A stretch of DNA of 64,000 nt from Chitinophagaceae bacterium. GTDB lineage: Bacteria > Bacteroidota > Bacteroidia > Chitinophagales > Chitinophagaceae. The stretch covers positions 1-64,000 of the forward strand of contig JAHBTK010000005.1 in assembly GCA_019638625.1 (NCBI GenBank). The letters are read 5' to 3'. Of the stretch, positions 1 through 7,823 are shown in pieces. How positions within the stretch are numbered: position 1 is the first letter of the stretch; each line of letters opens with the position of its first letter. The notes beneath the pieces were generated by a model. The model was not told where the DNA came from and searched no databases. It worked only from the letters and a program-made list of their open reading frames with translations. A program made the translations under genes and the position numbers.

Positions 1-56
1 GCTGGCAAAACTACCTGGAGATCTGTCCACACGATAGCCGTCAGACAGGAGAAAGT

Positions 57-857
57 TTATGGCGTGAAGTAATGAAGGTAATCAGCGTCGATCTGGAAAT
101 ACACCAATCCGCTGTTCTTCAGTTTCTTTATCTGTTGGAGAATCTCATCAGGGCTTGCATTCTGCCGCTGGAATATCCATTTGTTTACAACCCCTACCGC
201 CAGGATGTTATGTCGCCCGGCCCATTGCACATCCTCCGTGGTAAGAGCATTTCCGAACAGGTAATAGTTGTCTGGGCGGTAACCCGGCTGTTTCATATTC
301 GTTTCCAGTTGTTGCCTGGTACAACTAAGCTTTATCTTTCCTGTGAAAAACTCTGTGGATGCACTGGTCCCTATCATAAGAGCCGTTTCCTGCAGGTTGT
401 ATTCTTTCAGAAGCGCCAGCAGGCGGTTCCAGACCAGGGTGTCATTTCCCTGTATTTTATTATCGATCATCACATGCAGTTTTCCCTGGCAGAGACGAAG
501 CGCTTCTTCCAGTTTTAAAACCCTATGGTTCCCATTGTTTAATTTGGAAATTTCAGACCAATCAAGATCAACTACTTTCCGGCTGTCGCCAAAGTATTTC
601 CGGAAATCACTGTCGTGGTAAATTATCAGCTCCTTGTCCCTGGTAAGACGGAGGTCAATTTCTACCATCCGGAACCCCTGGTGGTAAGCTGCATTGATGG
701 AGGCCTCACTATTCTCAGGCATAGAGTCGTTTACTATCCCACCGCGATGTGCGATCAGGTAATACCCCGTTTGTTGTTGAGCCATAAGCTCCGGCGGAAG
801 CAGGAGTAGCTGTAAAAGACAAACTACTGCCGTGGAAAAACATATACTGTGCATCAA
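57..857 (-). CDS. glycerophosphodiester phosphodiesterase family protein
   Basis: Predicted secreted GDPD-family phosphodiesterase, which normally hydrolyses glycerophosphodiesters to glycerol 3-phosphate and an alcohol. The 266-residue protein starts with a hydrophobic signal peptide (about residues 1-26, ending LMAQ), so it should act in the periplasm. Family motifs are visible: the HRG triad at 37-39 with the following PEN (47-49), the metal-binding E-x-D at 67-69, and H81-D82. Length is usual for a single-domain GDPD. It lies 7 bp downstream of the membrane acyltransferase gene on the same strand, so the two are probably co-transcribed. A second ATG directly follows the first. Substrate is unknown; lipid-head-group or teichoic-like substrates cannot be told apart from sequence. 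Confidence 0.88.
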   Translation of the reverse strand: MMHSICFSTAVVCLLQLLLLPPELMAQQQTGYYLIAHRGGIVNDSMPENSEASINAAYHQGFRMVEIDLRLTRDKELIIYHDSDFRKYFGDSRKVVDLDWSEISKLNNGNHRVLKLEEALRLCQGKLHVMIDNKIQGNDTLVWNRLLALLKEYNLQETALMIGTSASTEFFTGKIKLSCTRQQLETNMKQPGYRPDNYYLFGNALTTEDVQWAGRHNILAVGVVNKWIFQRQNASPDEILQQIKKLKNSGLVYFQIDADYLHYFTP

Positions 858-864
858 CTGGTTT

Positions 865-1980
865 TTAGACCCTCAAAAATACCTTTTTCTTATACATGAA
901 ATAGAGGAACAGCCATTTGAGGATCACGTAACATATAGCCATAGCCACTATATTCCAGGGATCGCCTACGATCTGACCAACCCAGCCAAAAAAAGCATTG
1001 GTAGAATATTTCCATTCAATAAAGTCTTCGCTCATGTAAATCAATATTGAGTTCATACCGATGACTTTAAAGAAAAAGGCCCATTTTTGATATCCTTTCA
1101 CGTCAATTATGAAATAAAAAAGACTCAGTAACATCAGGCTATACCCGCCCACGTTCAGGGTGAAGGAACTGGACCATAGATTTTTGTTGATGGGGAAATC
1201 CAGCGCCCATAAATGAGCAAGCCCCCAAAGTATGATGCCGGCAACGAAAAGATACAATGCTTTTTGGGAAGGGGTATATTGTTGACGCTTCAGGAAACTG
1301 CCTGCCAGTATACCCAGCAGCCCGGTGCTGATAGCGGGGATCGTGCTGGTAAGCCCTTCGGGATCGTGTATGCCCAGGTACAGTTTTCCGGGCATGATAT
1401 TCCTGTCTAAATAGGAAGCGAAATTACCTTCCATGCTGAGGTCGCCTATCGGAAATCCCGGAGCGGAATTAAACTTCAACAGTAACCAATAGCCGATGAG
1501 CAAGGCCCAGAACCAAATGATCTGTCCTTTCTCCCTGGTGTACAGGTAAATGATATTGGCAAACATATAGGCCAACCCGATACGTCCCAATACGCTGCCA
1601 AAGCGTATTTCTGAAATGGGCATCAGTACCAGCCCATTATTGTAGATAATACCCAGCAGTACCAGGATCAGTCCGCGTTTTACAACACGACGCAACATCT
1701 GAGACCTTGTTTTACCCTTTTCCAATTCCCGGCCTACAGAATAGGGAGTAGTAACACCGGAAATAAACAGGAATAGCGGAAAGATCAGGTCGTAAAAATG
1801 GAACCCGTGCCATGCAGGATGGTCAAGTTCTTTGGCAATGGTGTTCCAGAAAGGAGAGTTGCTGACTTTTGCAATGGAATGAAAAATAGCTTCGCCGCCT
1901 AATATCCAGAACATATCGAATCCGCGCAGGGCATCCAGGGAATAGAGTCTTCCTGTGTTGTTGGGTATAGTTGATTGCAT
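865..1980 (-). CDS. heparan-alpha-glucosaminide N-acetyltransferase-like membrane protein (DUF5009/NagX type)
   Basis: Polytopic inner-membrane protein of 371 residues. The N-terminus carries the signature SLDALRGFDMFWI (about residues 14-26), typical of the DUF5009/HGSNAT acyltransferase group, followed by FYDLIFPLFLFISG near residue 62-75 and roughly ten hydrophobic segments. Members of the group transfer acetyl groups from acetyl-CoA across the membrane to amino sugars or are named NagX in N-acetylglucosamine loci; the specific substrate here cannot be derived. It is upstream of and close to the GDPD gene, probably first gene of a two-gene operon. ATG start; no stronger upstream start seen. 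Confidence 0.85.
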   Translation of the reverse strand: MQSTIPNNTGRLYSLDALRGFDMFWILGGEAIFHSIAKVSNSPFWNTIAKELDHPAWHGFHFYDLIFPLFLFISGVTTPYSVGRELEKGKTRSQMLRRVVKRGLILVLLGIIYNNGLVLMPISEIRFGSVLGRIGLAYMFANIIYLYTREKGQIIWFWALLIGYWLLLKFNSAPGFPIGDLSMEGNFASYLDRNIMPGKLYLGIHDPEGLTSTIPAISTGLLGILAGSFLKRQQYTPSQKALYLFVAGIILWGLAHLWALDFPINKNLWSSSFTLNVGGYSLMLLSLFYFIIDVKGYQKWAFFFKVIGMNSILIYMSEDFIEWKYSTNAFFGWVGQIVGDPWNIVAMAICYVILKWLFLYFMYKKKVFLRV

Positions 1981-2267
1981 GTCACGTGTTTTCAGAAAGT
2001 GTACAATATTACGTTAAGTGTTTTAGAGATTTACCACGCGGATCCATACTATCCCGGGGTTATTTCAATTTTTATCATTTGCCGGAAGACTGTCCATGCT
2101 AAACCGGCCGAACCTCAACAAGAACCGGTACACCAACTGAAAGACTCCCGTAGTCTTAAAATTAATTAATGGCAACGGATCAATAGAGGCAGGCAGCATC
2201 CGGAAGCGAATATAATTTTTTTGACCGTCATAGCAAATATGATGAAAAATTATTGCCTTCCCGGGAA

Positions 2268-2537
2268 CAATTCAGGGTGGATCGTCAAAGAGGTAATTAC
2301 CCTGTTTCAAAGTTTTGTGCTACTTTCGGGATGCAATATTTAGTTCTATGCAGAGTGAGGTTTCTCCGCAGTGTCTGCCTGTGGGCTTGTGTGTTGGCAG
2401 GCGACTCTGCGGCAGGCGGAGGGTCAAAGATAGTAACTAAAGCTCCCAGCCAAGCTAGGTGCATTCACAGACCTGGAGCTATCATATAATAGCGATAAGT
2501 ATTCCCTGTTTCGACAGGCATCATTGCCGTCAACAAT
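2268..2537. repeat. composite intergenic repeat, copy 1 (blocks A-B-C)
   Basis: Three short blocks recur about 1 kb downstream in permuted order. Block A is 2268-2333 (contains GGTGGATCGTCAAAGAGGT), block B is about 2338-2420 (starts TTTAGTTCTATGCAGAGTG) and block C is 2489-2537 (contains CCTGTTTCGACAGGCATCAT). Block B can fold on itself: CCGCAG..TCTGCC near 2368-2380 is complementary to GGCAGGCGACTCTGCGG near 2397-2413. A 68-nt unrelated stretch separates B and C. No protein homology is credible in this stretch; short reading frames here run through the repeats. Confidence 0.8.
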
Positions 2538-2790
2538 AATATACCCGGGACATAAGTCCCGGAAGAACATAAAAATCCTTACTCCGGAGACTAAGGATAG
2601 CGACAGTTTAGAATGGAATTTGGGTGCAACTGACGTCGAATTTAGTTGCTCTTTAAGAGAGCAGCTAAAGTTTGATACTTTTCTGGATGTTGCTAGAATT
2701 AAAAATTTGGTGACGGATCAATTGATGTATACTATGGGCTTAAATTTGTTAAAAGCAAGAATTGTGGGTGCAGATTTAAGCGTTTTTTAA
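2524..2790 (+). CDS. uncharacterised AT-rich ORF, possible gene remnant
   Basis: Open frame of 88 codons that begins inside repeat block C, so the first dozen codons are probably not native. The later part, about residues 18-88, has ordinary composition and ends 21 bp before the next gene. I recognise no family. Base composition is clearly richer in A and T than the flanking chromosome, matching the following gene, which suggests both came in together. It may be the 3' end of a once longer gene. Low confidence that it is expressed. Confidence 0.25.
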   Translation: MPSTIIYPGHKSRKNIKILTPETKDSDSLEWNLGATDVEFSCSLREQLKFDTFLDVARIKNLVTDQLMYTMGLNLLKARIVGADLSVF

Positions 2791-2811
2791 AGGCAAAGAA
2801 ACTACCTTAAA

Positions 2812-3276
2812 ATGATGAGTACTTTTAAGTTTTCTTCCGATGGACTGGCGTACATAATAGCGATTGTAACAATTTTGTGTATATTTTTTTACATGAGATA
2901 TTCATTGGGCATTGTTTTTTTTAACGGAGAGTTTTTGGGGATTTCGTTAATTTTTGTGGTTTACATATGGATAGTAAAAGGAGTTTTCAACTATCGTTCA
3001 GTGAAATATGACAAAGATAATTTTTACGTCAGAGATCTTCTTCATATAAGAAAAGATATAATTCCTCTAGAATCGATAGAGTCTATCAAATACACGTATC
3101 TTCATTCCGGATTAATTTTTGAGTATAAGATCAAATACAAGAAACTTGAGAAAAATAAATATTTCTACACTTTCGTTAGAGTTTCAAACTCCTTTGGAAC
3201 ACTTGTGATTTTTCTTGAGGATAAAAATCCGTCGATTGCAGAAATGCTAAAAAGTAACAATGTAACATTAAAATGA
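2812..3276 (+). CDS. small membrane protein with PH-like C-terminal domain
   Basis: Protein of 154 residues with two hydrophobic segments (about 12-30 and 38-62) followed by a soluble beta-rich region (about 65-150). The layout, with the phrase DLLHIRKDIIPLESIESIK after the second segment, resembles bacterial PH-like (bPH) domain membrane proteins; this is a fold-level guess, not a family match. Two consecutive ATG codons at the start. The gene is strongly AT-rich compared with its neighbours and sits between the two copies of a composite repeat, which suggests recent acquisition. Function unknown. Confidence 0.6.
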   Translation: MMSTFKFSSDGLAYIIAIVTILCIFFYMRYSLGIVFFNGEFLGISLIFVVYIWIVKGVFNYRSVKYDKDNFYVRDLLHIRKDIIPLESIESIKYTYLHSGLIFEYKIKYKKLEKNKYFYTFVRVSNSFGTLVIFLEDKNPSIAEMLKSNNVTLK

Positions 3277-3385
3277 AATCATTAGTGTCCGGTAAAAAAT
3301 AAAACTAGTTTTTTGAAAATCTTGTTGGATAAAGGTTTTGTCGAAATTTAGTTTGGTGACGATTTGAAATGTATCATTTTATAAC

Positions 3386-3582
3386 TTTAGTTCTATGCAG
3401 AGTGGGGTTTCTCCGCAGCGTCTGCCCGTGAATAACCTGTGTGTTGGCAGGCGACTCTGCGGCAGGCGGAGATAGCGATAAGCATTACCTGTTTCGACAG
3501 GCATCATTGCTGGCAACAATTTAGGGTGGATCGTCAAAGAGGTTATTACCCTGTTTCAAAGTTTTGTACTACTTTCGGGATG
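3386..3582. repeat. composite intergenic repeat, copy 2 (blocks B-C-A)
   Basis: Second copy of the blocks listed at 2268-2537, here in order B (3386-3470), C (3471-3519), A (3517-3582) with no spacer. Block A ends about 80 nt upstream of pnuC. Block B again has complementary arms, CCGCAGCGTCTGCC near 3414-3427 and GGCAGGCGACTCTGCGG near 3447-3463. The order A-B-C in copy 1 and B-C-A in copy 2 is cyclic, so the AT-rich genes between them are flanked by A on both outer sides. The 11-mer CTGCGGCAGGC of block B also occurs at 15271-15281. Confidence 0.8.
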
Positions 3583-3661
3583 AAATATTTCTTGCTTACT
3601 TTAATAAGGCAACAACTCTCCGACAGATTCATGAAAAACTACCTTTTGTTCCCGATTGCCT

Positions 3662-4288
3662 ATGAACCTGTTTGATATAAAAAATATGGCCTTCAGCATT
3701 TGGGAGTACCAGGTGAGCTATATAGAGTTATTGGCGGTGGTTTCCGGGTTAATCTCGGTGTACCTGGCAGCCAGGGCTAATATCCTTACCTGGCCAACAG
3801 GAATTTTGAATGAGTTTTTTCTCTTTCTTTTGTTTTACCAGGTCCATCTGTACGCGGATATGTTTTTACAGGTGTATTTCCTGGGGGTGACAATATACGG
3901 ATGGTACTACTGGAAAACCGGCACAGGACGGAAAGTTGTATCTGAACTTACGGACAACGGCAGGTTCAGGATCGGGTTGATAGTGGTGGCTGCTACCTTG
4001 CTTTCCGGCTGGTTCTTTTCCCGGATACACTTGTATATACCGGGGTATTTTCCCGAACCGGCAGCTTATCCGTTCACCGATTCTTTTGTGATGATCGCCA
4101 GCATATTTGCCACTGTTTTACTGGCAAAAAAGAAAATTGAGACCTGGTATTTGTGGATTGCTGTTGATATAGTGTGTACAGGACTTTACCTGAAAAAAGA
4201 GATATATTTTCTTTCCCTTGAGTATTTTATCTTTTTATGCCTGGCTTCCTATGGTTACCTGAACTGGAAAAAAGTGCAGTATGGTTAA
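3662..4288 (+). CDS. pnuC: nicotinamide riboside transporter PnuC
   Basis: Inner-membrane PnuC-family transporter of 208 residues, about seven hydrophobic segments, taking up nicotinamide riboside (some relatives carry other vitamins such as thiamine). Family features include the N-terminal WEYQVSYIELLAVVSGLISVY stretch region, the ANILTWPTGI segment and GWYYWKTG. The substrate call rests mainly on the next gene, nadR, whose start overlaps the pnuC stop by 8 bp (4281-4288), so the two are translated as a pair. A TTG two codons upstream (3656) keeps the frame open, but the ATG at 3662 is the more likely start. Repeat block A lies just upstream and may carry or disturb its promoter. Confidence 0.9.
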   Translation: MNLFDIKNMAFSIWEYQVSYIELLAVVSGLISVYLAARANILTWPTGILNEFFLFLLFYQVHLYADMFLQVYFLGVTIYGWYYWKTGTGRKVVSELTDNGRFRIGLIVVAATLLSGWFFSRIHLYIPGYFPEPAAYPFTDSFVMIASIFATVLLAKKKIETWYLWIAVDIVCTGLYLKKEIYFLSLEYFIFLCLASYGYLNWKKVQYG

Positions 4289-5297
4289 GGCGTTCGTATT
4301 TGGCAAGTTCCTTCCTTTTCATAAAGGCCATGAAGCGATGATCCGTTTTGCGTTGAAAAAAGCTGATTTTCTGACTGTGCTGGTTTGTTGCAGCAACCGG
4401 GAAAATATATCCGGACCGATAAGGAAACAATGGATAGAAAAGACTTTTAAGGATACCTGCGGTATCGAGGTAAGGGTATGCAATTACAGGGAAACAGACC
4501 TGCCCAATACATCACGGTCCTCTAAAGATGTGTCGCGGGTATGGGCAGCGCTGTTTAAAAAAGAGTTACCCGGATACCGTTTGCTGGTCACTTCCGAAGA
4601 ATATGGCGACTATGTGGCATCCTTTATGAATATTGAACACATCATGTTTGATAAGCAGCGGGAGCAGGTTCCTGTGGCAGCTACGGTTATCAGGAGCAAT
4701 ATTTCCGGATATTGGGATTATTTACCGGATGCAGTGAAACCGTTTTTTTGCCTGAAAGTGGTTATACTCGGAACCGAATCCACCGGCAAAACAATATTAA
4801 CAGAGCGGCTTGCCACGTATTTTCAATGTAGCAAAGTGCCGGAGGTTGGCAGAGAACTGATCGGCAATTCCAATGATTTCAGTGTGAATGACCTGTACCG
4901 GGTTGCGGAAGCCCATGCGGCCCGGATTGACAAGACCACAACCGGAAACAACCGGTTGATAATAATTGATACGGATATACATATTACCCAGTCCTATGCC
5001 GGTTTCAGGTTTGGAAAAGAACTTACCATCAGCGATGCCATTTATGCTTCTAACAAAGCCGGTCTGTACCTTTATCTCAACAATGATGTGCCTTTTGAGC
5101 AGGACGGAACGCGGTTGGATGAGGAGCAGCGAAACCTGTTGGATATTTCACACCGGCAGGTATTGTTCCGGCATTGCATTGCCATAAGGGAAATAAAGGG
5201 AGATTGGGATAACCGGTTCCATTCAGCAGTAGCCGAAATAACCAGGTTCCTCGAAGAACAGCGGGAACCGCAGATGCGGAATGTATTGCTTCAATAG
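4281..5297 (+). CDS. nadR: bifunctional NadR-like NMN adenylyltransferase / ribosylnicotinamide kinase
   Basis: Cytosolic NAD-salvage enzyme of 338 residues. The N-terminal nucleotidyltransferase domain (about 1-150) has the HxGH motif as HKGH at 14-17 within FGKFLPFHKGH. The C-terminal kinase domain (about 158-330) has the P-loop GTESTGKT at 164-171. The kinase phosphorylates nicotinamide riboside and the other domain adenylylates NMN to NAD. There is no N-terminal helix-turn-helix, so it lacks the repressor domain of enterobacterial NadR; this is common outside Gammaproteobacteria. Pairing with pnuC gives import plus trapping of the riboside. Length is normal for the two-domain form. Confidence 0.92.
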   Translation: MVKAFVFGKFLPFHKGHEAMIRFALKKADFLTVLVCCSNRENISGPIRKQWIEKTFKDTCGIEVRVCNYRETDLPNTSRSSKDVSRVWAALFKKELPGYRLLVTSEEYGDYVASFMNIEHIMFDKQREQVPVAATVIRSNISGYWDYLPDAVKPFFCLKVVILGTESTGKTILTERLATYFQCSKVPEVGRELIGNSNDFSVNDLYRVAEAHAARIDKTTTGNNRLIIIDTDIHITQSYAGFRFGKELTISDAIYASNKAGLYLYLNNDVPFEQDGTRLDEEQRNLLDISHRQVLFRHCIAIREIKGDWDNRFHSAVAEITRFLEEQREPQMRNVLLQ

Positions 5298-5319
5298 CGG
5301 CATATGGTTATTGAACCGC

Positions 5320-7611
5320 TCACCATTTGTTAAGCTCTTCTTCCGTAAAAGGCAATTCACGGCCTGCTAAGCTATCGCGTACAGCCTTTACTTCTCCGGC
5401 TTTCACCTCTCCGGCATTATTGTTCCAGTTTTTACGGATATAACTGAGCAGTTCCGCCAGTCCTTCGTTGGTAATATCAGTATTGGCTCCAACCCCCGGC
5501 ATATCCCCGCTGATATCAGGCGCTTTGTATAATTTTTTGTTCACGTGCACCGGACCGGTAAGTCCTTTCAACACGATGGCGATCAGTTTGCGGCTGTCTC
5601 CGGTCACCCAGTCGGAGTTGTTTAACGGAGGCGCCAGTAACGCGATCCCGCCGCCATCGCTTCCATGACAGCTCTGGCAGACCGTGGAGAAAAGCGTACT
5701 GCCGGCAGGATACTTTTCTTTCAGGAGGGCATCGTTTTTGCGGGCTTCGTCTTTGTGAATATTAGCCACTACTGCAGAAAAACGTTTATATGAAATGGAA
5801 CCGGTATCCGCTTGCGACAAAATCTTTTGATAAAACCCTGTGCCTGTTCCGGAAAAATTACTGATTACTGCATCCTGGATGAATCTTTGACCGGGATAGC
5901 TCAGGGCTGTTTTAAGAAGCAGGTTGTCAACCTGTGTGCTGTTGTTTTTCCTGAAATATTTTAACTGGAACAGGGCAGCCGGCATCAACAGAGTATCACC
6001 GGTCCCGATGATGTTTTCTACCCTGCTTAACCATTCTTTTTCGGTTGCTTCATTCAAAACGGACGCCATGCCTGCTAACGCGTGCATCTGTAGTTTCCAG
6101 TCTTGCTTTTGAAGAAGCAATAATATATCCTCTTCCTTTAATTTCTCCCATCCTTCCAGTATCCAGTAGGCATAAACAGCCGCCACGCTGTCGGTTCCGT
6201 TTAATATTTTGCGCAAGCTTTCTTCCTTCTCAATGTACCGGTTGTCCAGTAGTTTCTGCCGGGCCATATCCCTGAGCCACGCATTTCCGGAATGCAGGAG
6301 TGTGATCAGTTCTTCGCTATCTTCGGGTACACCTGTCCGTTTGTATTTGCTTTTCTCCGGCACTATCCTGTATATACGTCCTCCGTTGAGCGGTTGTGTC
6401 AGCTCCCTTTTTTTGATCTCGCCTTTCAGGTATTCTGTCAGGTAATACCGGTGTTGTATGATCCCTCTGTACATATCTACGATGTAGATGCTTCCATCCG
6501 GCCCGGTATGCAGGTTCACCGGGCGAAACCGTTCGTCGATGCTCGTCAGGAACTCCCGGTTTTTATAGGCTTGTCTGCCCTTCACCATATAACCCTCATC
6601 ATGCAGAATATTTCTTTTGATGAGGTTGGCAGAAGGTTCCGCCACAAATACATTGTTGAAATAGGACCGGCCGAACAAATCGCTCCTGTATAGCATTGGG
6701 CCACAGGCTGCGGTAAAGTCTATAAGCCGCCCGGTAGTGTCCAGCACATCATCTTTATAGCCCCTGTTAACACCGGTAGTCGGACGGACGGGGTATACCC
6801 GGTTATCCTCCACAATCCTTACATTATAACCGGAGACCGGTCGCTGGTATTCGTTACCGGCACCTGATCCCGGCAGAAAATAATCTCCCAGTAAATTTTG
6901 TGAATTATTATTGTAAAAAAGGCGGCCCCAGTCGTCCTGCGATATTCCCCATTGGCCCCGGTTATGCGTTGTTTCAATCAGCCATTGGTCTCCTTTTTTT
7001 CTGTACCTCTTTGCAGAATTGGCACTGTAGATCCAGTTGTCCAGTCCCCTTATCAAACCGTTCGCTTCATGCTCCACGTTCCCGCCTTTATTATAAGCTT
7101 CATCCACTACCGTTATTTTTCCCGGTCTGTCTTTATCAATCTCCACAAACAGCAGCCGTGGCGGTTCTGCAACCAGTATCCCGTTTTCGATCAGGCAGAT
7201 TGCCCGGGGCAACACCAGCGAATCCATAAAAACCTTCCTGTTGTCAGCTTTGCCATCCCCGTCGGTGTCTTCCAGTATTACAATTTTTCCGTTCGGAACA
7301 TCCTCCCCCGTACCCAGGGTATCGGGCATATAACCATTCATCTCCACAGCCCAAATCCTTTCCTTTTCATCAAACACAATGGCTACCGGGGTGCTTATCA
7401 GCGGCTCGGCCGCCACCAGTTCCACCCTGAACCCCTCTTCAACCTGCATGGCTTTCAGGGCTTCTTCAGGGCTTAAAAAAGGAGCGTTCTCTATGATTTG
7501 ATGAATGCGGGCAGAATCCAGCCGGGTAGTGGAGAAGTCAGCATTTTGATTGCAGCCTAAAAAAGAAATACAGAGAAAAAACAGGGTGGCGCCAAAAAAC
7601 CGGATAAACAT
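5320..7611 (-). CDS. PVC-type heme-binding CxxCH lipoprotein (membrane-bound dehydrogenase-like)
   Basis: Lipoprotein of 763 residues. A lipobox (FLGC, Cys at about 20) follows a hydrophobic leader. Residues about 45-400 form a beta-propeller of the membrane-bound dehydrogenase/DUF7133 type (GFRVELVAAEPLISTPVAI near 60-78), residues about 420-600 are helical repeats, and the C-terminus is a cytochrome c domain with the heme site C645-x-x-C648-H649 and a probable axial Met at about 704 in GDMPGVG. Such proteins occur in Bacteroidota and Planctomycetota and are thought to oxidise sugars or related compounds, but substrates are mostly unproven. A tandem GEVKA duplication occurs near residues 734-743. 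It stands alone, convergent with nadR. Confidence 0.85.
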   Translation of the reverse strand: MFIRFFGATLFFLCISFLGCNQNADFSTTRLDSARIHQIIENAPFLSPEEALKAMQVEEGFRVELVAAEPLISTPVAIVFDEKERIWAVEMNGYMPDTLGTGEDVPNGKIVILEDTDGDGKADNRKVFMDSLVLPRAICLIENGILVAEPPRLLFVEIDKDRPGKITVVDEAYNKGGNVEHEANGLIRGLDNWIYSANSAKRYRKKGDQWLIETTHNRGQWGISQDDWGRLFYNNNSQNLLGDYFLPGSGAGNEYQRPVSGYNVRIVEDNRVYPVRPTTGVNRGYKDDVLDTTGRLIDFTAACGPMLYRSDLFGRSYFNNVFVAEPSANLIKRNILHDEGYMVKGRQAYKNREFLTSIDERFRPVNLHTGPDGSIYIVDMYRGIIQHRYYLTEYLKGEIKKRELTQPLNGGRIYRIVPEKSKYKRTGVPEDSEELITLLHSGNAWLRDMARQKLLDNRYIEKEESLRKILNGTDSVAAVYAYWILEGWEKLKEEDILLLLQKQDWKLQMHALAGMASVLNEATEKEWLSRVENIIGTGDTLLMPAALFQLKYFRKNNSTQVDNLLLKTALSYPGQRFIQDAVISNFSGTGTGFYQKILSQADTGSISYKRFSAVVANIHKDEARKNDALLKEKYPAGSTLFSTVCQSCHGSDGGGIALLAPPLNNSDWVTGDSRKLIAIVLKGLTGPVHVNKKLYKAPDISGDMPGVGANTDITNEGLAELLSYIRKNWNNNAGEVKAGEVKAVRDSLAGRELPFTEEELNKW

Positions 7612-7823
7612 TCCTTAAAACGAATTTAATTTCTTACATAAACAAATCCAGAGGGCAACTCTATAGCTGTCGTAATATAAAAACCGTGAAATTATACTAA
7701 AAAAATAAGTTATCGCTTCCATATTGAATATTCTGTGCAATTCCTGCAACGAGCGCCTTTCATATCAGTACAGGATAGCAGCACGCTATTTTTACCTACC
7801 TTTAAACGGTAAAAACGCGGGTT

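Noticed and set aside
72..809. Three plus-strand frames opposite the GDPD gene
   Set aside because: They mirror the coding frame of a clear minus-strand gene with conserved motifs, and have no family features.
2253..2489. 78-codon plus-strand frame with a Cys-rich stretch
   Set aside because: It runs through repeat blocks A and B; the translated sequence is the repeat itself, and a similar frame appears in the second copy at 3439-3675.
3517..3661. Riboswitch upstream of pnuC
   Set aside because: The leader is made of repeat block A and a short spacer; I see no conserved core of a TPP or NAD-II type riboswitch.
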